Assembly (NCBI GenBank): GCA_030062745.1
Contig: CP099842.1
Coordinates: forward strand, 20,617,822-20,681,821
Length of the DNA stretch: 64,000 nucleotides
Direction: 5' to 3'
Origin: Capitulum mitella
Lineage: Eukaryota; Arthropoda; Thecostraca; Pollicipedomorpha; Pollicipedidae
The notes beneath the pieces are model-generated. The model saw nothing but the letters and a program-made list of their open reading frames with translations. It was not told where the DNA came from and ran no database searches. Made by a program: the position numbers and the translations under genes. Of this stretch, positions 22,301-34,300 are shown one piece after another. Position 1 is the stretch's first letter; each line of letters starts with the position of its first letter.

Positions 22301-25300
22301 TTCCCAGCACTGTGGTGCACTATTTTTGATAAGATTTCATACCATTTTGCTTCAGGAAGCCATGGCACCTGCTCAGGGAGACTCTGAACAAGGTGACAGA
22401 TCCACTTCAAACCCTCTGGCAAACAAAATACAGAAGATTCTTTCAAAACAGCTAGAAGATGACAAGGTATGACTGCATTTTCAGAGGACTTCATTGGATT
22501 TTCGGGCAGTTAAGCTCATCCCTCATGCCAGCCACAGAAATAACCCTCTTCTTTGTTGGTTCTCTTTAAAGCATGTCATTTTACTAGCACTATACATTGC
22601 AGAGCTTTCAGAGCAAGTGAAGTGTTTGGAGTGACCAATGTAGCCATTTAACTCCTCTGCCATTGAATCAGAGTTATTTAGTCACCTGGAACATGACACA
22701 TCACAGCCATTTCATCTGTTACTGCCTGCTGCACTGTGTGACCGTCCGTCCGTGCTGACCACTGTCGCAGGAGCTGCTGGACGCGCTGAAGGACGTCTCG
22801 ACGCTGGTCAAGGAGAATACGCTGCTGGCGCGGCGGAACCTGCGCGGCACGATCGAGCGGCGCAGCCTGGCCGTCAACGCGGAGTTCTTGGCGTCGTTCG
22901 GCCGCGTGCGCCAGTCGCTGGCGGCCGTGCACGCGGACGTGAGCCGGATGGCGGCCGACTGCGGCCGGCTGGCGGCGCGCCTGGCCGACACGCGCCGCCG
23001 CAGCCGCCACCTGCTGGACGAGACGGCCCAGCTGCGCGCCGAGGCCAGCCGGCTGGGCGGCCAGCGCCGGCTGCTGGCCGCCTTCACGGCCGCGTTCCAG
23101 CTGGCGCCGGCCGAGCTGGCCGCTTTGCGCGCGCCCGACGTGACTCCGGCTTTCTTCCCGGCGCTGGAGCGGGTCGGCCGCATCCACGGCGACGTCCAGC
23201 TGCTGCTGCAGTCGGGCCACCAGCAGACCGCGCTCGAGGTCATGGAGCAGATGTCCATCTACCAGGTGCGGGGAGCGGCGACAGGTGTGCTTCGATGTGC
23301 TTCTTGTGCGAGATGGGGAAAAGACCCAGGTTGTTTTATTTGTAGTAATGGAGGAGAAATTTGTTGTGTACATGGTTCCATGCTTGTGGTGGATTCCATG
23401 TTTCCCAGTTTTTCACTCTCATTTACCAGAGTGTGGCATTTGACAGACACTTGAAGGCTGATAATGTCTGTTTTATCATTGTTTCCTAGAAACTGGTATA
23501 ATCAAAATGTCACTATATGTGTGAATTAAATGGCTGAACTCCTTGCTGGTTGATCGGTGCGTCGAAAACTGTCGCTCGCTTTACACACCGATGCTGGAGT
23601 AAACATCAGGTTTTTTTCTTGCGGCATCTCGGGGAGTTCACGGAATTACCGTCAGAAGTGGTTTGCGTCTGGTGTTATGGACCGTGTGGTCGTTATTTCA
23701 GGAGGGCGCGTATGAGCGGCTGTACAAGTGGGCCCAGTCGCGTGTTCGCTGCTCCGAGACCGACATTAACGCCTGCCTGACCAAGGCCATGGCCTGCCTT
23801 CAGGACCGCCCAGTGCTGTTCCAGTAAGTAACAACTAGCCCCCGCGTACGGGGTCTAGTGGGGTTTCGTCATTGGTCGGTACTGTTTCGTTGGGGCACTC
23901 GGGAAACTGGTGTGCACTGCTGTCTGCGTAAAAGGTAGATGACTCTGCATGCCCCGAATCGAGCGAGTATGTGGTGTCGAACTGGGTAAGTTGTGTCATG
24001 TCATGTCATGTGTCAGAATAACCAATGGTCCCAGTTAGCTGCACGTCCTGCGAATCTCCCTGATCTCCAGTGGGGACAGCGGTACAGAAGGCATGTGGTT
24101 AAGCACAGGTGTTCAACGTTAGGTATGCATTACACCCTGGATTACACCCTCGATATTTCCGGTTGACCTGAGCGGACATAGTGCTCTGTTACCCAGGCCG
24201 TTGTCTGTCCAGACCCTGGCTCTGTACTGCTTATGCCATTCTGTCCCATCCTGTGGGCTGAATGTGGAGACCATACAGTCCAGCTGGCCCTGAAGCCCTG
24301 CGCCAGCCTCTGTGCCATGATGTGTGCTGCGTGTGCGGAACTGCGTGCCACCTTTCTCCCGTAATGGCCAGCCTGTCTACTGCCTGCACTGCCATGTGTG
24401 TACAGCCTGTGCCGGTCCTGCGACCTGTCCCAGCCTGTGTGCCGCCTGTGACGGCCCTGCAGCCCGCGTCTGACTGTGCTTTGCAGGTACGTAATGGACG
24501 AGTACTGCGGCGTGCGGCGCCAGCTGCTGGTGCGCGCCTTCATCGACGCGCTGACGTCGGGCGGCCGGGGCGGCACGCCGCGGCCCATCGAGCTGCACGC
24601 GCACGACCCGCTCCGCTACGTGGGCGACATGCTGGCCTGGCTGCACCAGGCGACGCCGTCCGAGCGCGAGGCGCTGCAGGCGCTGCTGCGCGACTGCCGG
24701 CCGGCGCAGACGCCGGCGCGCGTCGAGGCGGCGCTGGCCACCGTGTGCGAGGCCGTGTGCCGGCCGCTGCGCGCGCGGCTCGAGCAGGTGCTGCTGGGCG
24801 CGCCCGGCGCCGCCGTGCTGCACAAGCTGAGCGGGCTGATCCAGTTTTACCGGGCGGCCATCGGCCAGGTGGTGCCGGGCGGCGCGCTGCCGGCCACGCT
24901 GGACGAGCTGCAGGCGCTGAGCCGGCGCGCCGCGCTGCAGGCGCTGCAGGCGCAGGCGGCGCGCCTGTGCGAGCGGCTCGGCCCGCCGGCGGCCGACCTG
25001 GCGCCGGGCCCCGCGCTGCTCTCGGCGCTGTCGCTGCTGCGCGACGCGCTGGACGGCGGCGGCGTGGTGGAGTCGCGCCGCCAGCAGGTGGAGCAGACGG
25101 CCGCCTGCCTGCTGGACCCGGTGACGGCCGCCGTGCAGGAGTCGGCGGCCGCGCTGCCGGCCCGCGACGCCGCCGTCTACCTGCTCAACTGCCTGCACCG
25201 GCTGCACGAGACGCTGGCGCTATACGAGTTCATGGAGGCGCGCCTGGAGACGCTGCAGGCGCAGCTGGACGCCCAGCTGGAGACGCTGACCTCGGAGCAG

Positions 25301-28300
25301 GCCAGCAGCGTGGTGCAGTCGCTCGGCCTGACGCACATCTACGCCGGCCTGGAGTCGGCGGAGCCGGCTGGCCCGCTCAGCCGCCAGCCCGGCATGGGCG
25401 AGGCGGCCGTGCGCCAGTTCCTGCAGCGGCTCGACGTGTTCCTGGCCAGCCCGGACATGCTGATGCTGCCGCAGCTGCGGCTGCTGGCCAGCTCGGCGCA
25501 CCGGCTGGCCGTGCAGCGGCGTGCCGCCGAGGTGGTCGGCGTCATCTACGAGAAGCTGTATGCGGCCGTGCACGACCCGGCCAACGGTTACGCCGAGCCC
25601 GAGCGACTGATGCCGCGGCCGCCCGACCAGATGAAGGCCCTGCTGGTGGTGTAGCCGGCTCGCTGGTTGGACGGAAGGTTCTGAACACCGTGCTGGTGAT
25701 TCCAGGGCCAGGCAAGGAGACATGCTGCTGACGAGAGTGTTACGTGGTTTCCGAGAGGTGTGGTAACGGAATGATATGTAGGTACCCACGAGGACCTTGT
25801 TGCGAAATTGGTTTGCGAAAATTGGAGTAGAGTTACTGCGCCATAAGCGTGCGGTTGGTCTATGAACGAGGATTTCCATGTGTCAGAATTGGGTTGATGG
25901 GGTGCAGGTCTGTCACACCGTTTCTCCTCCGAGAACTTCGCGGTTAGAGGGAGTGTTAACCGTTGTGATTACAATATGTGTTTATCTTATGTGCCCTGTT
26001 TCTGGCAGTGGTACTGCTTTCCATAAATGAATGTAGAGGCGGTGTTGTTGCAGGTGCAGGTGTGTGGTAGCCCGTTACACCTTTTCATTTGCTTGAAGAG
26101 GACGTAAATATATTTCATTGAGCCCCATGTTTTTTCACGGTCGCGGCAGATGCCACTACACCACGACAAATACCAAACTCATGGCTCCAGAGTGGTGAAA
26201 CGAACATGGTTAACAGCGAAAGACACCATACTCACCGTTCGTGAGTGCGTTCAGGGTGGGCTATGGTGCTTGACAGTACACACTGTTAGACGCCATACTT
26301 ACGGCTTGGGTGCGTGGTGAGGCCAGCTATCGTTGGCCATGGGTGTAGAAATAGGACAAATTCTTGTGTGGGAAAATAAATGCATCGGGCCCTTAAATGC
26401 GACACTGATGATGTATTTACATAGCTTTGTTTTATAAAACACAAAAGAGATGAATTGGCCAGAATATTGGCATGGAATTCCAAACCAATAATTTCCTTTG
26501 GTATGGAACGCTCAACATCAAAGGTACACAAAGTTACACCCCTTTTGCTGGTAGTGCACAGCGAGAAACACTTCATTCACGGTTCGGAAAAGTGGTCAGA
26601 CTTGAGCTGTGGTGGAGTGAGCATGGCACACAGTGACAGACATTATATGGACGGTACAGGTAGTGATGAGGTGAGCCGAGGCGGACAAAACACGGTGAGA
26701 GACGCCATACTCACGGCTCAGGAGAGTGGTGCGGTGAGCTGTGGTGGCGGACGTACTGGGTGCACTGGAACACCCGGAACGCCAGCGACGCCAGGAAGTC
26801 CCTGGCCGTCAGCAGGCCAGCCACGGGACGCAGCGTGAATCCAGTGCGGCCTGATCACGCCGTGGACAGGTGAAGCGCCGCGTTAGCAACCGTCGGCGCT
26901 GCGCTCCGCTACGAGCTTCGTGTTTAGGTGCAGTGTGGGTAGATTATGGTGTAGATGTGGTAGAATATTATACATTTTGCCACATCTACCACACATTTTA
27001 TGTTCTGTAAATAAGTAGACACCGTACGTTCAAAAAAGTAAGTCCCGCTGAGGCTGCGCTCCCTCAATAGAACACGCTAGTATTTCAGTCAGCCCCAGAC
27101 ATGAGCTAGATGATAAACTATGATATAAAAAATGAAAAAATGCCTTATCGGGACGTGACAGCTGTTCCGCCGTCGCAGGCTCGCCCCGGCCGGCCGCACT
27201 CACGCTGCATGAACCGGGAGACGTCCTCCAGCTGGGGGATGCTGTCGGCCGAGTAGCCGCACTCGCGCTGCAGCAGCTGCATGACGGCGCGGTAGGCGGC
27301 GCACGCGCCGCGCGGCACGCAGCGCATCAGCTCGGTGTACACCTGGCGCCAGGTGTCCAGCTCCTCGGCCGTGTACTGGACGCGCGGGATCGGCTCGCCC
27401 CTGCCCGCCGGGCGACCGTCAGTCGGCGCCCCACCGCCCAGTGGGGGGCGGCCGCACACTGTGAGACGGTACACCGCGGACGTCCAAGGGGTCTGTTTCG
27501 GAGTCGAAATGCCCGTCTAGGCTATTACTGGCCTGGTATATCTTAGTGAAGTCATTGTAGGGGAAATTAATAATGTGTAGGCTATTTCGGTAGAGTTCGG
27601 TATTAGGACGTCTTTGTTACATTGTTATAGTCTCAGTAATACCTATTAACCATCTTGAACGAGACCGACAGGCGCGGTGGGCCCAGACTGAGGGCATCAT
27701 CGGTCACGTCATGGGCCGCAGGCGGTGCCGGCTGGCTCACTGTTTGTAGTTGAAGGCGATGTTGGCGATAGCGTGGCGGCGGGCGCGGTACGCCTTGTCG
27801 GAGAAGCCCGGGTGGTCCATGTCCAGGTCCGGCTCGTATTTAGTCATCAGGTGATTGCACAGGTCCAGCTCGCTGATGTGTCGCGGGTACCACGGCTCTG
27901 CCAGACAGTCCAGGTAAGGTCAGGTCAGGTTAAGGCCAGGATCGGATCACGGTCAGGTTACGGTTAGGCCAGGGCCAGGTCAGGGCTTGGTCAGGGTCGG
28001 GTTAGGAGCAATTAAGGGTCAGGCAAAGGCAGCACCAGGTCAGGGCAAGGTCAAGTCGGGGTCAAGTTAAGGCTATGATCAGTCAGAATAGGGTCAACTG
28101 AAGGTCGACTGCAAGGCCAAGGTCAGGCCAGGGTCAGGGTCGGAACCAGATCAGGGTTTATCAGTAGAAGAAATAAACCCGATACTGGCCGTCGAGTTGC
28201 CTGTTGGTATTGGTTGTCCCAACATGAACTCGGTGTTTCGGTGAAATCGGCGTGTTTTAACGCTGGCTTCTCTCGATATGAACGTTTTGTAGTCGTTACG

Positions 28301-31300
28301 CCTTACCCCATTTAGCAAAGCGTGGACGTCGTCATTTGCAGGTTCGAGATCCTTGCCGTATCTGACTCCTAAGGTGCCAGTGCCCGTCACTGCTGGTGTT
28401 CATCGTACCCACCGCCCGCCACTGATGCCGTCCCCCGTACTCCTGTACTGTGACGGGTGGGCGCATCACCTTTGATGCTGGCCGATCCCTGGTTGAGGAT
28501 CTCGGAGGCGGCCACGGCACTGCTCTGCCTGAGCGACCTCATCAGCTGGCGCAGGTCGTCCGCGGAGAGGGTGACGCGCAGCAGCACCTGGTGGGTGGTG
28601 TCCGGCCGGCGCGACACCCGCGACTCCACGTGCTGCAGACTGCCGCGGTGGCTCTGCCGGCACCGGCCGCAGTCAGAGTCCAATGGTTCCCCCAGTTTCC
28701 CATGGGACAGCACGAACCAGTCGGATCGGGAACATTCTACCTCGCTGTTATTGACAAAAAATATCCTGAATAGCTGCACCCCGGAAAGGCTGCTTAAATA
28801 CACCAACGAACGAACAAATGGACCTTCACTGGGTGCGGACCGGGGTGCGTGGGCAGGGGTCAGCGTCCCCACCTCGATGGTTTTGATGATGCGGCCGAGA
28901 CTGTTCATGCCGGACTTGATGGAGAGCACGAGCACGATGTTGAGCGGCCCGGAGACGGTCTCGTCCGTGGGTGATGAGGCCGCCAGCAGCACCTCCTCCT
29001 CGGACAGGTCGTCATCTGGAGGCGAGCACAGACTCTAAAACCGCGCCGTCCCGCTGTCAGCGGGAGGCCCCAGCTCGGTCTGGGTGAAGACAGTCACAGG
29101 AGTGGCGTCACAGGCACAGGAGTGACGTCAGACAGTTAGTCACAGGCGCGAGAGACGGTGCCCTCTACAGCGGAACGATACGGGCATATGGCGTGGGGCC
29201 ATATGACACACGCCTTGCACTAAATGTGATTTGAATGAGGAGCAAATTTTGCTCCGGCAGCACATTGCAACATCGGGCCAGGGCAAAGTGCATTTTAAAA
29301 GGAGGAATTCCCAAACCACTAAATGAATGACGTAACGCGAATAAGCTTGCGGATCGCACCAACAGATGTAAAAAGCGGGAAGACTTTTGGTGTACGGAAA
29401 TGATGCTGCAGTGCAACCAGAACGATTAACGTGACTGCACGATGCGTCTCATTTGCAACGTATTCATCCTGGTGAGGGAATACAAAAATGGAAAGACTGT
29501 GGTTTCGAAATAATCGTTTTAAATGATTTTGAAGGCTAATGAACACATGTTTAATGACATTCACAATAAACATGTCACCGTTCGCCACCCGTTCTCCTAG
29601 GTTGTGAAAACGTAATGATCACCGAATATAAACGTGCCATGACCAGGCTGAACAACAAGAGGAAAGCCACAAAGGCAGAAAGATCCAAAACCAGAATGGA
29701 ATTAATTTTGAAAGCTTTTCCCTTTTCTCATTTATCTCACTCACTCTCTAGGTTTTCTACTTTTGCCCATTCTCTCTCCGACCGTCTTTTTCTCTCCCTT
29801 TCATTGCTCCGCCGTCACAGCTGATTCCTCCTTTCGGCACACGACCACACAGCAGACGTATAGCACCAGTCACAAGCACCACTCCACCGACACCCCTCCG
29901 CGACGGACGATCCCTGACGGCGGGGTACCCGGGGTCACGTCGTTTGGATGTCGTTACCAGTCTCACGTTATCATCCGACAACCTTGGATCTCTCATTTCC
30001 GCGCCAGTCAGGAAATCCGCTGGCAGATATGTGCCTGGAGGCCTTTTACTGGCAGGACACGGAAAACAACATTTTGGGAAAAATGTGCAGACTCAGTCGC
30101 AATGATGAAAACTTCTCAAACGGTACAACTGTTTTACGGCGGACTTATTGCTTTCTCGACAGGGAATTGTCACAATACACAGAGTTCCTGCGAACATATT
30201 GCAAGTAAGTCGACGGTACGCCAAACCAATGAAGGCGTACCAATGGTCCACATCTTGTGACGAACAACGGTTCAATGAATCTCAGTGAAGAAAGACCCTG
30301 GAACAATGCGGAGAGACGTGGGTCTGTCACACTCGAATCAGATCGAGCAATTTTTCGACCCCTTTGAGCGACCTGATTTTTTACTAAAGACGGGAGCGGA
30401 TCCAGGATTTCGCCAGGGTGGGGGAGGGGACGGCGAATGATTAACGCGGGGCCTCCTTCCGGCCTGAGCCCCCATTTTTTGCTATTCATCTATGAAAAAC
30501 GTTGATTTGTTCGGGTCCAGGCTGAAATATTTGATGAAATTTTGCGTTTTTTTGCCGTATTTATAACCAAAAAAATTTGAGCGCGTCACCTAATTTAAGA
30601 AAATTTTGTGTTTTGTTCCCCTACAACTTGGCCAAAATGTGACAACAATGGCGAGATTTTAGACAGCTGAGTCCCTTCCTCTACTTCAAATATCGTGTCT
30701 GAATCTAGTCCAGAAGTCCTTCTGCCCCTCGTAGCTCCTGGAGACTCGGGCAGTGTCATGGACCCATTTAGCAGCTTCAGGAACACTTAAGCCATCCGCG
30801 TTCCTTCCTGTCGTACCTGATGAATTTTCGCCGTCTTAGAAACCCCTCAGGAAGTAACAAGGGCCCTCTATAAGACTCTCTGCCGTGACAGTGGTGCCTC
30901 CGGCAATGCTCTAGGTCCTTTGGCCGTTTCAGGAGCTGTCTGGACGTCTCAACGCTTAGTAGTTCCGGGGTCCATCTGGTCATCTCATTGGACGTGATGT
31001 CTTAGGTGCTCTTCTTGTCGTCTCTAGGGGACATTTTTGTCGTCTCAAGAGCCCTCTGGAAGTTACAAAAGACCTTTTGGCGATTTCAGGGCCCTTGTGC
31101 AGTGTCATGGACCCTATGAACGTCTCCGGTAGTCTCCATGGCTATAACAGGGGTCTTCCTCTGTTACATGGGGTATGTCTGGCAGTCTTAAGGCCGCTCT
31201 AACCGTATCAGAGGCCTTCGTTAGCGTTTCAGTCTGAAACGCTAACGAAGTCTTAGGGGGACCTTTTCTGTGCCAGAAGCTGGCCTAACACACTCGGGGG

Positions 31301-34300
31301 CAGGGGCGCAGCCGACCAAGAACTTTGGGGGAGGGGCCCTCGCCCAGCGGTGGGCCCCCTCACTTCATGTGGACCCCCTGAGCAAAAACATTAATACAAC
31401 ATTTCACAAGAGGATCGCAGGGGTAGCCCCCACAGGCCAGAGGGATCGGTGGCCCGAAATTTCCGGGGGTACGTGGCCAATGGTGAGCCGTGTCCTATGA
31501 GTGGGCCTCCTGAATAAAAGCAACTAATGAAAATTTTACGACAATGGGCGCTTGCCTTTGCTAAACTTTATTAACTGTAATCATCTAGCTCTTATTTGGT
31601 TGTCGATGATCACGCCAAAAACAGTTTTTACCGGAGGCCTCCACAGATGCCAGGGGTCCCCTCTGAAGGCCGTCAGGGGCTCCTGTACACACCAGGTGGC
31701 TTCTCAACAGGCCGTAAACGAGCCCCACCACAGACTGGCAAGGGGCCCTACAGGCGGCGACAAGGTTCCCTTCATGCCAACAGGGAGCCAACTACAGGCA
31801 AACAGGGGCCCCTTCCGACTGGTAAGGGGCCCTTACAGGCCGGTAGGGCCCCATAGAACAGAAGGGATCCCTCCACAAGTCAGCATTGGCCCCTGCAGGC
31901 GGCGGCAGGGCCCATGCACAGGGACTTAGCCACGGATGCCATGGGGGCCATGCGCCCCCTCCCTGAGCCAAGAGGTCTACACTGGATATTTAGCGATTTC
32001 GAAGAAATACTTAATAGTGACCATACGTATGTTGCAAAAGCAAACATGATATGTTTTCCTGTGCGTTCAACGTGAGGCAAATTGCATAAAATTGTTGCTT
32101 TTTCCTATGAGTTTCACCATGTATCAGTGGCATATGACAAAATTTGACATTTGTCCCCCCCCTGCCCCGAGGAAAATTCTGGCTACGTACTTCCCTGCCG
32201 ACAGGGGCAGCTGCAGGCAAGCAGGGGGCCCTTTCTGACCGGCAAGGCGTCCTTGCAGGCCGGCAGGGGCCAACAGAACGACAGGGGTCCCTCCACAAGC
32301 CAGCAGGGGCCCCGAAGGCTGGCAGGGGCCCACAGGCCGACAGGCCGGGAGGGAGTCCTACAGACCGGCAAGTGGCCCCTACAGGCCAGTAGCGGCCAAA
32401 AGACCGGCAGGAGACCCCCGAACAGGCCGGCAGGGGGTTCGTGCAGGCCGGCAGGAGGCCCCTGCAGGCCGGCAGAGGGCCCCCTGTAGGCCAGCAGGAG
32501 CCCTACACTCTGGCAGGTAGTCCTACACGTCGGCATGAGCCCCTACAGGCCGGCAAAGGCCCCCTACAGGCTGGCAGGGGGCCGCACAGGCTGGCAAGGG
32601 GCACTACAGACCGGCAAGGGGCCCCCTTCAGACCATTAGGGGCCCCTCTATAGGCTTGGATCTCTTTAAGTTTCGCCGTGCTGGGTCTTTTGCGGTCCCG
32701 GGGACCCTTGAAGGGTTTCAGAAGCCCTGCTATCCAATTCAGGGGCCATTTTGCCATCTCAGGGTCTCATTAGTCCAACCGGAGGCCCTCTTGCTGCATC
32801 AGGAGCGTTCAGCTTTTCAAATTGGCCCGTGAGACCCATTGGGGCACCTATGCCATTCCAGGGGCACCTATGCCGTCCTAAGGACTCAGTCCTCATCTTG
32901 GCCGTCTCAATGGCCCTGTGACCCTTCTGGCGGTCTCAGGGGCGATCTGCCGTGTTGAGGCCCTGTTGTGGTCTCAAAGGGCATTTGGGAGCTTCAAGAG
33001 CCCTTCTACGCATCTCAGGGGTCATCCAACCCTCCCAGAAGCCCCCTGACTGCATCAAGAACCCGTAACGTTTTCACTGAGACCCCGTGAAGCTCATAGG
33101 GGCCCCTTCGGGGCTTCTTGTGAGTTTGGGAGAGGCCCCTTCGGGGCCTCTTTCGTGAGCCCTTTTTTCAAGCCTCAGGGGAGGAGGACGATCGCCCCAT
33201 CGCCCCTCTTGGATCCGCGCCTGACTGAAGAAGTAAAAAACATACTTACTCATCACATTTCACTGCAAAGGTCGCAAACAAAAGTCATCTATTTGAGTGA
33301 AGAATAAGTTTTTTTCCAAGCATCTGTCATATATGACAGGTGTGGCAAGATTTATCATTGGATCTGTAGATGCATTGTTAAATCTTCGCGCAACTGGTGG
33401 AATAGCAGTCGGCTATTGTATCACACAATTCTTCACGAACATAACCTTTGTCAAAATGATACTGATTTTCAGCTTTTCGGCGACACTGAAGTGCTCTATG
33501 GTGAAAAATGGCTCATTCACACCGTTCCCAGGATAACACTCCATTCGGACACGCCAGCTTCGAACGCCTTTTCGGCCTGTCTCTGCTCGACCCGCTGCAG
33601 TGCTGCAAAACCGATCGCAATATGAATGGGTCAGATTAGGAACAACGGTTCGGAGAGCATCGCTGTTTTAGCGTTGGGTCGCCGCCATCAGTCAGCGGCG
33701 CTTTTAGCGCTGCTCTGACGAAATCAATGCCAATTACACGTCGAGTGTGAAAAACGTCGTCGGCCGGAGTCCTGCGCCAGAAGACGTCTTTTCTGGCGCA
33801 GTTCAGCGGAAAGCGGTGCGGAAAATCTGAGGCGGGCTTCGCTGCAGGACAATGGGTGACGATGTACGGCAGCCGGGGACCGGACGACGGCACGTGGCTG
33901 GTGCCGGTCGGTAGGAGGTAACATTACGGGCGGTGTCCCAGTGGGCAGAAGCGAAAAACCTCTATCATGGTGCGTCTTGGATGCCATTCAATATGAATAG
34001 CATAATCCTGCCGTTTTATTTTGGAAGCCCCAACAAAATAAAGCGCGGACCTGATAGCGGCAGATACTGAGATATTGTTTTAAGAATCAAGATATACTGC
34101 ATATTAGTTTTGAACGCAGGTTGTTCCCGTCCCTTACAGGTCCTAATTTCCTCCGTTAACGGATCCAATGGATGGAAAATCAGCTCAACTGAGCGGCCGC
34201 GACGGAACCTGGAATTCAGCCCCAGCTTAGCACCGGCCGTGTGCCTGATGTCTGGAGTGGCACGAACGAATGTCTTGAAACTAGATAACCTTACACCTTT

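Larger units (their letters stand above)
30391..33223. mobile_element. Large non-autonomous hAT-like element with internal minisatellite
   Basis: Begins CGGGAGCGGATCCAGGA and ends TCTTGGATCCGCGCCTG, whose complement is CAGGCGCGGATCCAAGA: 14 of 17 inverted positions match. Flanks ACTAAAGA (30383-30390) and ACTGAAGA (33224-33231) form a 7/8 target duplication of hAT size. No transposase frame was seen. The interior is degenerate GTCTCAGGGGCCCT-like units, a denser GGCCGGCAGGGGCCC array, a nested MITE and a perfect 17-bp inverted repeat. Confidence 0.75.

Noticed and set aside
24262-25731. 489-residue plus-strand ORF and other long frames over COG6 exon 4
   Set aside because: GC-rich shadows of the COG6 frame; composition is almost only Ala/Arg/Gly/Pro.
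31270-32757. Several 60-125-residue ORFs on both strands
   Set aside because: All fall in the GGCCGGCAGGGGCCC minisatellite or the nested MITE.
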